Shown here piece by piece: positions 53,241-61,524 of a stretch of DNA of 64,000 nucleotides (positions within the stretch are counted from its first letter, which is position 1; each line of letters begins with the position of its first letter). Source of the DNA: Nitrospirales bacterium (GTDB taxonomy: Bacteria; Nitrospirota; Nitrospiria; Nitrospirales; UBA8639); the NCBI GenBank assembly GCA_021604005.1, contig BQIV01000011.1:53701-117700 (forward strand), given 5' to 3'. The notes below the pieces were generated by a model that saw nothing but the letters and a program-made list of their open reading frames with translations, was not told the origin of the DNA and ran no database searches. Both the position numbers and the translations under genes were made by a program.

Positions 53241-54788
53241 TTAACACAGCGGGACCTTCTGTTCAGCACGCGCATGCCGTTCCATAAGTGATGTGAGCTT
53301 ATTGAGTGCATTCAAATAGGCATGTGCAGAGGCCACGATAATATCCGTATTCGAACCATGTCCCGTCACCATCTCTCCATTTTCTTCGACACGAACGGAC
53401 ACTTCACCCTGCGCATCGGTCCCTCCGGTTATGGCTTTCACAATATAGGCTTTCAATTGGCTCTTGGTTTCCGTCAGGCTGGCAATGACGCGATACACGG
53501 CATCAACCGGACCATCGCCTGTCCCAGAGGTTTTCACAATTGTTCCATTCACATCGAGTTCCACCGTCGCCGTTGGATCTTTCCCGATCCCGCTTTCCAC
53601 TGCGAGTCCCTTGAGAACATATCGTTCCGGAACACGGATGGCGGCTTCCGAGACGATGGCTTCAAGATCTTCCTCGAATAATTCTTTCTTTTGGTCGGCT
53701 AAACGCTTAAACCGATCAAAGGCTTCATTCACTTCTTGCTCGGACAGCGTATACCCCAACTTCTGCAATTCTTCACGAAACGCATGACGCCCGGACAATT
53801 TCCCCATAACGAGCCGGCTATGGGTTAATCCAATCGACTCAGGCTGCATAATTTCATAGGTATTTTTTTCTTTCAAGAGGCCATCCTGATGAATGCCTGA
53901 GGTATGCGCAAACGCATTCGCGCCCACAATCGCCTTATTCGGCTGCACAACCATTCCGGTAATTTTGCTCACCAGACGGCTACTCTTTGAAATTTCCTCC
54001 GTAAGAATTTGCGTATCGGCGTCATAAAAATCTTTTCGCGTTCTCAGCCCCATCGCAATTTCTTCGAGCGATGCGTTCCCAGCCCGCTCCCCAATCCCGT
54101 TAATAGTACATTCCACCTGTCCGGCTCCGGCATAAATCGCGGCCATGGAATTCGCAACGGCCAATCCCAAATCATTATGACAATGCACGGAGATGATCGC
54201 CTTGTCGCTATTTCGCACTCGCTCTCGAAGCGTGCGAATAATATTGCCAAATTCCTGTGGAGTGGTATAGCCCACAGTATCAGGAATATTCACGGTTCCG
54301 GCTCCCGCTTCGATCACCGCCTCGACAACTTCACACAAATAGGTGAGATCCGATCGCGTTGCGTCCATCGGCGAAAACTCCACATCATCAACATAACTCC
54401 TAGCATGTTCAACCATTTCAACGGCTCGCGTTCTGGCTTCATCACGCGTCATACGAAATTGATGTTTGAGATGAATATCGGATGTCGACAGAAAGGTATG
54501 GATACGGCGCTTGGGCGTACCTTTGAGGGCCTCCCAGGCTCGATCAATATCTTCCGGCTTTGCCCTCGCTAAACTACAAACGATTGGACCTTCCACTTCT
54601 TGTCCAATTCGTGTAATGGCTTCAAAATCACCGGGGGAACTAAAGGCAAAACCAGCCTCGATAATATCGACATTGAGCCGGGCGAGTTGTTTGGCCACCA
54701 GAACCTTTTCTTCAATATTCATGCTCGCGCCAGGAGACTGCTCTCCGTCCCGCAATGTCGTATCAAAGATTCTGATCACCCGTGCCAT
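53241..54788 (-). CDS. leuA: 2-isopropylmalate synthase
   Basis: 515 residues. FDTTLRDGEQSPGASMN, EAGFAFSSPGDFEAI, HCHNDLGLAVANS with the metal His pair, and the GIGERAGNASLEEIAM block mark the DRE-TIM metallolyase family. The C-terminal 120 residues are the leucine-binding regulatory domain, so the enzyme is probably feedback inhibited. Length equals classical LeuA type. An AGGAGG ribosome site precedes the ATG. Expression is probably controlled by the attenuator immediately upstream. Confidence 0.95.
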   Translation of the reverse strand: MARVIRIFDTTLRDGEQSPGASMNIEEKVLVAKQLARLNVDIIEAGFAFSSPGDFEAITRIGQEVEGPIVCSLARAKPEDIDRAWEALKGTPKRRIHTFLSTSDIHLKHQFRMTRDEARTRAVEMVEHARSYVDDVEFSPMDATRSDLTYLCEVVEAVIEAGAGTVNIPDTVGYTTPQEFGNIIRTLRERVRNSDKAIISVHCHNDLGLAVANSMAAIYAGAGQVECTINGIGERAGNASLEEIAMGLRTRKDFYDADTQILTEEISKSSRLVSKITGMVVQPNKAIVGANAFAHTSGIHQDGLLKEKNTYEIMQPESIGLTHSRLVMGKLSGRHAFREELQKLGYTLSEQEVNEAFDRFKRLADQKKELFEEDLEAIVSEAAIRVPERYVLKGLAVESGIGKDPTATVELDVNGTIVKTSGTGDGPVDAVYRVIASLTETKSQLKAYIVKAITGGTDAQGEVSVRVEENGEMVTGHGSNTDIIVASAHAYLNALNKLTSLMERHARAEQKVPLC

Positions 54789-54807
54789 ACTCTATACCTC
54801 CTCATGA

Positions 54808-54841
54808 TAAAAAAGCCTTCCTCCCGATCGGGACGAAGGCT
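54808..54841 (-). terminator. strong intrinsic terminator in the leuA leader (attenuator)
   Basis: On the minus strand AGCCTTC (54841-54835) pairs with GAAGGCT (54820-54814). After one G-G mismatch TCCC pairs with GGGA around a GATC tetraloop, followed by a run of six T (one base then A). The loop side contains CCCGATCG (54832-54825), complementary to CGATCGGG at 54866-54859, which gives a competing antiterminator. It ends about 20 bases before the leuA start. Confidence 0.85.
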
Positions 54842-54858
54842 ACAGACTCACCCAGGCA

Positions 54859-54866
54859 CCCGATCG
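54859..54866 (-). promoter_or_regulatory. antiterminator arm of the leuA attenuator
   Basis: CGATCGGG on the minus strand, 8 bases after the leader peptide stop. It is exactly complementary to CCCGATCG inside the terminator hairpin, so pairing would stop terminator formation. A ribosome resting on the leader stop codon would cover it. Confidence 0.65.
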
Positions 54867-54874
54867 AACTTACA

Positions 54875-54916
54875 CTATTCTTTCCGTAGAAGGCATAAAC
54901 ATTGATGTACATTCAT
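54875..54916 (-). CDS. candidate leucine leader peptide
   Basis: A 13-residue frame MNVHQCLCLLRKE ending in TAG. Three of four residues at positions 7-10 are Leu, using TTA, CTT and CTA. It lies between pssA and the attenuator terminator. Its ribosome site is weak (GTGACG before the ATG), and a 23-codon frame in another phase overlaps it, so translation is not certain. Confidence 0.6.
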   Translation of the reverse strand: MNVHQCLCLLRKE

Positions 54917-54961
54917 CGTCACAACGTGAGACCGTATGCATGCGCAATACTCCATACCCAA

Positions 54962-55756
54962 TTACGACTCCTTGGATTCCTTTAACGAATCATTCACGCC
55001 AGTCGAATCTTTGCGCCGGCCACACGCACTCGCAAGGACTTGATAGCCTTGATCGATAACCCCAGATAACGCATACGTCCCGAAAAGCACTAATAACATA
55101 AGTTGCGGATATGCTAAGACGGCCATTAACACAAGAATGGCGTAGACCAAATAGTTGAAGTGATGGCTTTCTCGAAATTTGAGATCTTTGATGCTGCGAT
55201 ACCTGATCGTACTCACCATCAGAAACGATAACCCCAAGCTCAAGACTAATCCAAAGATCGGGCGTACCGCATCGCCTAAGGCAAGAACGTGATGATCAAA
55301 GATCACCAGTGACGCAATCACACCCGCAGCTCCGGGAATGGGCAGTCCCGTAAACGCCTTATTATCGTTCGATGTCGCGGACACATTGTATCGTGCCAAC
55401 CGCAACGCGCCACAGGCCACAAAGGCAAACATGACGGCCGCACCCAACATCGTGGGGGTATTCAACGCCCACGCATAAATGACAAGCCCAGGGGCGACGC
55501 CGAAGGAGATCAAATCTCCTAGAGAATCGTACTGCAATCCGAATTGGCTTGTACTTTTCATCAGACGGGCAGACGTTCCATCCAATGTATCGAACACGAT
55601 CGCCACAAAAATGGCGATGGCTGCCGCTTGATAATTCCCACTAAACACGAAGAGAATGGAGGCCAACCCGCTAAACAAATTCCCAGTCGTCAGGAGATTG
55701 GGAATGAGGTAGACGCCTCGCCGCCGCTTTGGTTCTCTTATAAACGATCCGCGCAT
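54962..55756 (-). CDS. pssA: CDP-diacylglycerol-serine O-phosphatidyltransferase
   Basis: 264 residues from MRGSFIREPKRRRGVYLIPN. The CDP-alcohol phosphotransferase motif D-G-x2-A-R-x8-G-x3-D-x3-D is present in LDGTSARLMKSTSQFGLQYD and the residues after it. About six membrane segments. It makes phosphatidylserine from CDP-diacylglycerol and serine; the psd gene directly upstream decarboxylates the product. The open frame extends 66 codons further upstream, but that part runs inside psd and has no family features. It overlaps psd by about 19 bases. Confidence 0.9.
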   Translation of the reverse strand: MRGSFIREPKRRRGVYLIPNLLTTGNLFSGLASILFVFSGNYQAAAIAIFVAIVFDTLDGTSARLMKSTSQFGLQYDSLGDLISFGVAPGLVIYAWALNTPTMLGAAVMFAFVACGALRLARYNVSATSNDNKAFTGLPIPGAAGVIASLVIFDHHVLALGDAVRPIFGLVLSLGLSFLMVSTIRYRSIKDLKFRESHHFNYLVYAILVLMAVLAYPQLMLLVLFGTYALSGVIDQGYQVLASACGRRKDSTGVNDSLKESKES

Positions 55757-56403
55757 GGTAACTCCGCTAAGATTGACGTCCCGCCCTTGACTCGCTCTCC
55801 GGTTGTCACACGAACCTGAGTTTCCTCGGGCAAATAGACGTCCATTCGTGATCCAAATCGAATCAACCCGAACCGATCGCCCTTGGCCACCCGTTCTCCC
55901 GGTGTCGCCCAACACACAATTCGTCGAGCAATTAATCCAGCCACCTGCACACACAGGAGCTTCTTACCATCAGCACGTTGAATCATCAGGGCATTTTGCT
56001 CGTTTCGTACCGTCGCATCGGGTTTGCTAGCCGGGATAAACTGTCCAGGCTGATACGCCACATCACACAACACGCCATCACAAGGGACCCGATTAATGTG
56101 GACATTAAAAATATTGAGAAAGATGCTCACTCGAATACTGTCGGCTTTAAGAAACCTCGACTCAAATTCCCGCTCAATCGCCACAACTTGCCCATCACCC
56201 GGCGAGACAATAAGTGCCTCTCCCGAAGGAATGACGCGGGCAGGATTGCGAAAAAACCAGGCACAATAACTCGCACACGCGGCGAAGGCCAGCGCCGTCC
56301 CCATCCATTCCACCATGCCAGCCGCCACGGCAGGGGCCCCGGCACCGAGCACAAAGGGAAACCCTTCACGTGCAATCGGAATTCCTGCTGCACGATCAGC
56401 CAC
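55738..56403 (-). CDS. psd: phosphatidylserine decarboxylase
   Basis: 221 residues. SPGDGQVVAIEREFESRFL, SIFLNIFNVHINRVPCDG, and the C-terminal RFGSRMDVYLP with the Gly-Ser self-cleavage site that generates the pyruvoyl group. This is the short, PSD-A/B archaetidylserine-type form with one or two membrane segments at about 12-50. I take GTG at 56403 as the start: GGAGAG precedes it, and longer forms would run into ilvC. It acts on the PssA product to make phosphatidylethanolamine. Confidence 0.92.
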   Translation of the reverse strand: MADRAAGIPIAREGFPFVLGAGAPAVAAGMVEWMGTALAFAACASYCAWFFRNPARVIPSGEALIVSPGDGQVVAIEREFESRFLKADSIRVSIFLNIFNVHINRVPCDGVLCDVAYQPGQFIPASKPDATVRNEQNALMIQRADGKKLLCVQVAGLIARRIVCWATPGERVAKGDRFGLIRFGSRMDVYLPEETQVRVTTGERVKGGTSILAELPCADRL

Positions 56404-56446
56404 GGTACGTCTCTCCGCTATTGAACGAGAGGGTAGACATGACTCA

Positions 56447-57460
56447 TCAATTCTTGCTTTGATCCACAAGTTTATCTTTTTGCAGCCACGGCATCATGCC
56501 GCGAAGCTTGTGCCCAACCTCTTCAATGGGATGCGCTTCGCCTTTCTTTAACAGTGCATTGTAGACAGGCCGATTCGCTTGATTCTCCAACACCCACTCT
56601 CGAGCAAACCGTCCGCTTTGAATCTCGGATAAAATTCGCTTCATCGTTTTTTTGGTTTCAGCTGTCACCACACGCGGCCCTCGCGTCAGATCACCATACT
56701 TAGCTGTCGTGCTAATGGAATACCGCATATTGGCAATGCCGCCTTGATAAATCAGGTCGACGATCAATTTCACTTCATGCAAACACTCGAAGTAGGCCAT
56801 TTCCGGAGAGTACCCCGCTTCAACAAGCGTTTCATAACCAGCCTGAATCAAGGACGTAAGCCCACCGCATAATACCGCTTGCTCACCGAATAAATCGGTT
56901 TCGGTTTCTTCTCGGAAATTCGTCTGGATGACACCGGCCCGTGCTCCCCCAATAGCACTCGCATAGGCTAAGCCCACGTCGGTCGTATCTCCACTTGGAT
57001 CTTGATGCACGGCAAGAAGACAGGGAACACCGCTGCCGTTGGAGTATTCAGAGCGCACAAGATGTCCCGGCCCCTTCGGCGCCACCATAAACACATTTGT
57101 ATTTTCTGTCGGTTGAATTTGCCCAAAATGAATATTGAATCCATGACCGAACGCCAGGTACGCGCCATCCTTTAAATTGGGAGCAATATCCTTTTCGTAG
57201 ATCGCGGACTGCGATTCATCCGGAGCCAAAATCATCACCACATCCGCATCTTTCACAGCATCAGCTGTCGGCATCACTTTCAACCCTGCCGCTTCGGCTT
57301 TTCTCCACGACGACCCAGGCCGCACCCCCACGACAACTTTGACCCCGCTTTCATGTAAATTCAACGCATGAGCATGCCCTTGACTCCCAAAACCGACAAT
57401 TGTCACCTTTTTCTTTAAAATGTTTTGTTGATTGGCGTCTTTCTCATAAAAAATATTCAT
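56447..57460 (-). CDS. ilvC: ketol-acid reductoisomerase
   Basis: 337 residues, class I length. [21 protein letters not shown] is the NADPH site, with [16 protein letters not shown] giving the phosphate-binding Arg/Ser residues. The metal-binding block [19 protein letters not shown] and the C-terminal [18 protein letters not shown] are present. It converts acetolactate in valine, isoleucine and leucine synthesis. It follows ilvN by 81 bases and precedes psd. Confidence 0.96.
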   Translation of the reverse strand: MNIFYEKDANQQNILKKKVTIVGFGSQGHAHALNLHESGVKVVVGVRPGSSWRKAEAAGLKVMPTADAVKDADVVMILAPDESQSAIYEKDIAPNLKDGAYLAFGHGFNIHFGQIQPTENTNVFMVAPKGPGHLVRSEYSNGSGVPCLLAVHQDPSGDTTDVGLAYASAIGGARAGVIQTNFREETETDLFGEQAVLCGGLTSLIQAGYETLVEAGYSPEMAYFECLHEVKLIVDLIYQGGIANMRYSISTTAKYGDLTRGPRVVTAETKKTMKRILSEIQSGRFAREWVLENQANRPVYNALLKKGEAHPIEEVGHKLRGMMPWLQKDKLVDQSKN

Positions 57461-57541
57461 GACGGACTCCTAAAAGTATACAGAAGTGTTGAGCCATATT
57501 CTCCGAAATTGATGAGGCCGGAGATCGTTGAAATGATACGT

Positions 57542-58063
57542 TCAGTTGACTTTGGCAAGTGGCCGGGACTGCGTGCTCGCGGTGCGAGTCGGCTCTCGTC
57601 CAATAGCGACCCTGCCCGTTCGAACCAGTTCTTTAATGCCGAGCGGTTGAAGGAGATAAATAATCGCTTGGACTTTTCTGATATCCCCAGTCACTTCAAT
57701 AGTGTAAGACATCGGCGAAGAGTCGACGACATTGGCTCGAAAAATGTCGGCAATGCGAAGAGCTTCCGCACGATCTTCTGGACGGGTATGCACTTTAATG
57801 AGCGCTGTTTCACGTTCGACATATTCACTTTCACTAATATCAATAACCTTGATCACATCGATCAACTTATTGAGTTGCTTCAAAATTTGCTCAATGATCC
57901 GCTCTTCTCCGGACGTGACAATCGTCATCATCGAAATCGACGGATCAAGTGTTGGCGCAACCGAAAGACTTTCGATATTAAACCCGCGGCCACTGAACAA
58001 TCCAGCAACACGCGAAAGAGCGCCGAATTTATTTTCTATTGTGAGGGAGATAATGTGTTCCAT
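57542..58063 (-). CDS. ilvN: acetolactate synthase small (regulatory) subunit
   Basis: 173 residues. The ACT domain starts HIISLTIENKFGALSRVAGL and has RGFNIESLSVAPT, the valine-binding region. The C-terminal half IEVTGDIRKVQAIIYLLQPL follows the AHAS regulatory subunit pattern. It binds IlvB and makes it sensitive to valine. It lies about 100 bases after ilvB. Confidence 0.94.
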   Translation of the reverse strand: MEHIISLTIENKFGALSRVAGLFSGRGFNIESLSVAPTLDPSISMMTIVTSGEERIIEQILKQLNKLIDVIKVIDISESEYVERETALIKVHTRPEDRAEALRIADIFRANVVDSSPMSYTIEVTGDIRKVQAIIYLLQPLGIKELVRTGRVAIGREPTRTASTQSRPLAKVN

Positions 58064-58166
58064 GCCAAAATAGCCCTAGGTCGTGTTGCTAAAAATTACG
58101 GTACATGTGTCTCTGCGATTCCGACATCTTCTACGACGGAACGCGTATTTCGGTTCCGCTATGACG

Positions 58167-59942
58167 TTAGGCCGTTAAAATGGGATCTTTGCCTTGTTGC
58201 GTCTTTTTCTTTCCCGTCGAAGTCGGCTTCTTCAAGTCGGGAGGATCGTGTAACAACATTTCATGATTACTCCCGCCCGCTGGAATCATCGGATAACAGT
58301 TTTCATATTGATACACCGGAACATCGATCACGACCGGCCCGTCGATCGCAAGAGCTTCTTGAATCCCGGTATCCACGTCACTCACCTTTTCGATTCGCAC
58401 ACCAGCGGCACCATAGGCATCCGCTAATTTCACAAAATCAGGGTACTGCTCAAGATAGCTCGAGGCATACCGGCCTTCATAGAACAGATCTTGCCATTGC
58501 CGAACCATTCCATGGAACCGATTGTTGATCACAAACACCTTCACTGGAAGTTTGGCAACCACCGCCGTGACAAGTTCTTGCGTATTCATCTGAAAACTAC
58601 CATCGCCTGCAATACAGAGAACCAAACGATTTCTATGCGCCGCCTGAGCACCCATCGCCGCAGGAAATCCAAAACCCATGGTCCCCAACCCCCCTGACGT
58701 CAGCCAACTCCGAGGATGAGCTAATTTAAAGAATTGCGCCGTCCACATTTGATGTTGCCCAACGTCTGTCGAGACAATTGGATCACGCCCCTCGGTCAGC
58801 TTATACAGCCGTTCAATGAGATATTGCGGTTTAATCTGTCCATCCGGGTCTTGCTCATAGTGCAAGGGATGTTCCGTCTGCCAATTATGAAGTTGATCCC
58901 ACCATGGCTTCCGAAACTCTCGTTGATTCCCATTGACCGTTGCCCGAAGGATCGTGTTGAGTTCCTGCAACACTCGCTTACAGTCGCCAACGATTGGAAT
59001 ATCGACATGTACATTCTTACGAATGGAGGTTGGGTCGATGTCGATATGAATGATCTTAGCTTGTGGGCAAAACTCGGAGACCTTCCCCGTCACACGATCA
59101 TCAAATCGTGCGCCAACGGCAATCACCAAATCAGAGTAATGCATCGCCATGTTCGCGACATATGTCCCATGCATCCCCAACATGCCAAGTGATAAGGGAT
59201 GATTCCCGGGAAATCCACCCAACGCCATCAATGTCATATCGACGGGAATTTGCGTCATCTCAGCAAGTTCGAGGAGTTCTTTGGACGCCCCTGAGAACAC
59301 AACACCACCACCGACATACAAGATTGGCCGCTTCGATTTCGCAATGGCTTCAGCCGCTTGTTTAATCTTCCATCGACTCCCGTCATAGGTAGGACTATAC
59401 CCACGAATGGCAACGGAATCCGGATAGGTAAACTCGGCCTTGTCCATCGAAACATCCTTGGGAATATCAACTAAAACCGGGCCAGGGCGGCCCGTAGTGG
59501 CAATATAAAACGCCTCTTTAATCGTGGCTGCTAAATCATTCACATCCTTCACCAAAAAATTATACTTGGTGCATGGACGACTCAAGCCAATATTATCAGC
59601 TTCTTGAAAGGCATCATTTCCAATAAGCGCAGTCGGCACTTGTCCGGAAAACACCACGATAGGAACAGAGTCCATATACGCATCGGCCAGAGCCGTAATT
59701 ACGTTCGTCATTCCTGGGCCTGAGGTGATCAGTGCAACGCCCGCTTTCCCTGTTGCCTTGGCGGACCCGACGGCCATGAAGCCTGCTCCTTGCTCATGAC
59801 GAGTGAGAATCACTTCGATATCTTTTTGTTGGTGCAGCACATCGAAAATCTTGAGAACCACGCCGCCTGGTAAGGCAAAAATGGTTTTCACGCCTTCGCG
59901 TTTTAATGACTCAAGAAATATTTCAGCACCTGTCAGTTGCAT
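58167..59942 (-). CDS. ilvB: acetolactate synthase large (catalytic) subunit
   Basis: 591 residues from MQLTGAEIFLESLKREGVK. Catalytic Glu in TRHEQGAGFMAVGSA, FAD-site region VGARFDDRVTGK, and the thiamine diphosphate motif GDGSFQMNTQELVT to NNRFHG. It condenses pyruvate to acetolactate or 2-aceto-2-hydroxybutyrate. The upstream 16 codons of the open frame lack family features, and a GAGGGTGG ribosome site fits the chosen ATG. It is the first gene of the ilvBNC-psd-pssA array and diverges from bioF. Confidence 0.96.
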   Translation of the reverse strand: MQLTGAEIFLESLKREGVKTIFALPGGVVLKIFDVLHQQKDIEVILTRHEQGAGFMAVGSAKATGKAGVALITSGPGMTNVITALADAYMDSVPIVVFSGQVPTALIGNDAFQEADNIGLSRPCTKYNFLVKDVNDLAATIKEAFYIATTGRPGPVLVDIPKDVSMDKAEFTYPDSVAIRGYSPTYDGSRWKIKQAAEAIAKSKRPILYVGGGVVFSGASKELLELAEMTQIPVDMTLMALGGFPGNHPLSLGMLGMHGTYVANMAMHYSDLVIAVGARFDDRVTGKVSEFCPQAKIIHIDIDPTSIRKNVHVDIPIVGDCKRVLQELNTILRATVNGNQREFRKPWWDQLHNWQTEHPLHYEQDPDGQIKPQYLIERLYKLTEGRDPIVSTDVGQHQMWTAQFFKLAHPRSWLTSGGLGTMGFGFPAAMGAQAAHRNRLVLCIAGDGSFQMNTQELVTAVVAKLPVKVFVINNRFHGMVRQWQDLFYEGRYASSYLEQYPDFVKLADAYGAAGVRIEKVSDVDTGIQEALAIDGPVVIDVPVYQYENCYPMIPAGGSNHEMLLHDPPDLKKPTSTGKKKTQQGKDPILTA

Positions 59943-60080
59943 GATGACCCACCCTCTTGTTAAGGACTCCCCCCACGTGAGAGCCTGCATGGTTGTTTAA
60001 TGTAAGGTCTACTGCGTAGAAAACACCTAAAAATCAATCGTCGCCATACATGATTTTGTTAACCATTTGATGAATATGGC

Positions 60081-60110
60081 ATAATATTCTTCCTCTATTT
60101 GACAAGTCAA
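60081..60110 (-). promoter_or_regulatory. candidate sigma-70 promoter of ilvB
   Basis: On the minus strand TTGACT (60110-60105) and TATTAT (60086-60081) are spaced by 18 bases. The -35 box lies in the inverted repeat TTGACAAGTCAA (60099-60110) whose other arm is a plus-strand TTGACA, possibly the -35 of bioF. The element may be shared by the two divergent genes or be an operator. Confidence 0.6.
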
Positions 60111-60182
60111 CAACCATTCTAACACGAATGAGCCGTCCAACCAACTATTCAAGACGCCAATACATGCCTTATCACCCTATTC

Positions 60183-61358
60183 ATGATGTTTGAGGACGAA
60201 CTTCACGAACTCACACGCCAACACCTTCGACGCCAGCTCAAGACCGTCGATTCTGCGACTGAGCCAGTCATCACATTAGACGGGAAACCCGTCATCCAAT
60301 TGGCATCCAATAACTACTTAGGTCTGGCCAATCACACAGTAGTCGAAAGTGCAGCCATAGAGGCCATTCGCCACTATGGAGTAGGCTCGGGAGCTTCACG
60401 GCTTATTTCTGGCAACCAGACCCCACATCAGGAGCTCGAAACCACCCTCGCCCAATTTAAAACAACAGAAGCGGCCCTCACCTTCGGCTCCGGATACAGC
60501 GCCAACACAGGGATCATCCCTACCTTAGTCGGACCGCAAGACTGCATTGTAGCCGATCGTCTCTGTCATGCCAGCCTGATCGATGGATGTCGAATCAGCC
60601 AAGCCTCGCTTCGCGTCTTTCATCACAATGATACAACCCACCTCAAACAGCTTCTCGAAAAACGGGCAGGCACACAGAAGACGCTCATTATTACAGAAGG
60701 CGTGTTCAGCATGGACGGGGACCTTGCTCCACTTCCCGAACTCGTGCGACTGGCCAATGAGTTTCAGGCCACGCTCTTGCTTGATGATGCCCATGGCACT
60801 GGAGTCATGGGACAAAACGGACGGGGATGTATCGAACATTTTGGGATAGATCCCAATGAACTCGTTCAAATAGGCACATTGAGTAAAGCATTGGGCACGA
60901 TCGGCGGATACGTAGTCGGATCACGAACATTGATTGATTATCTCATGAACACAAGCCGCTCCTTTATCTACACGACCGCTCCTCCTCCATCTATGGTGGC
61001 CGCAGCCCAAGCCGCCATCAACATCGTTCAATCTGACTCAGACCGTCGAACACAACTCTGGCACAATCGTGAGCACCTCTATCAAGGCCTCAAAGGTATC
61101 GGCTTTCAGCTGACCACAACACAAAGCCCCATTCTCCCAATTATCCTCAATGATCCAAAACGTGCAGTCGAAATCAGCGCACGGTTATTGGAATATGGTA
61201 TTTACGTCCCGGCCATTCGTCCTCCCACCGTCCCCAAAGGCACGAGCCGGCTTCGCGTCACCGTGACATCGGAACATACATCCGCACATATCGAAACCGC
61301 CCTCCGCGCATTTGAGACAGTCAAAAAAGAGTTAGATCTGAAGAACAAGACAGAATAG
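60183..61358 (+). CDS. bioF: 8-amino-7-oxononanoate synthase (or close alpha-oxoamine synthase)
   Basis: 391 residues. ASNNYLGLANHTVV, GVGSGASRLISGN, TEGVFSMDGDLAPLPELV, LLLDDAHGTGVMG and the PLP lysine in GTLSKALGTIGGYVVG are the alpha-oxoamine synthase set. BioF joins pimeloyl-CoA/ACP and alanine in biotin synthesis; glycine C-acetyltransferase is the main alternative. No other bio gene is adjacent, so context does not settle it. Two ATGs one codon apart are possible starts. Confidence 0.82.
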   Translation: MMFEDELHELTRQHLRRQLKTVDSATEPVITLDGKPVIQLASNNYLGLANHTVVESAAIEAIRHYGVGSGASRLISGNQTPHQELETTLAQFKTTEAALTFGSGYSANTGIIPTLVGPQDCIVADRLCHASLIDGCRISQASLRVFHHNDTTHLKQLLEKRAGTQKTLIITEGVFSMDGDLAPLPELVRLANEFQATLLLDDAHGTGVMGQNGRGCIEHFGIDPNELVQIGTLSKALGTIGGYVVGSRTLIDYLMNTSRSFIYTTAPPPSMVAAAQAAINIVQSDSDRRTQLWHNREHLYQGLKGIGFQLTTTQSPILPIILNDPKRAVEISARLLEYGIYVPAIRPPTVPKGTSRLRVTVTSEHTSAHIETALRAFETVKKELDLKNKTE

Positions 61359-61524
61359 GTTACATTCCTCCCATCCCTTCCGCCTCCACCATATTTCCTC
61401 CCAATCCATCTTCAAGTACTCCCTATACGTGTCAGTTGAGCATGGTAAAATCAGATGGAAACTTCTCACGTCCTTCATCAGACCTTTGCTATGAACAACA
61501 GACATTAATTCAATGGAGAACACC

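Noticed and set aside
54009..54572. Plus-strand frame of 187 residues
   Set aside because: Antisense to the catalytic part of leuA; composition follows the leuA codons.
57425..58528. A 367-residue plus-strand frame
   Set aside because: It runs antisense through ilvN and the end of ilvB, which carry all expected motifs. The translation has no family features.
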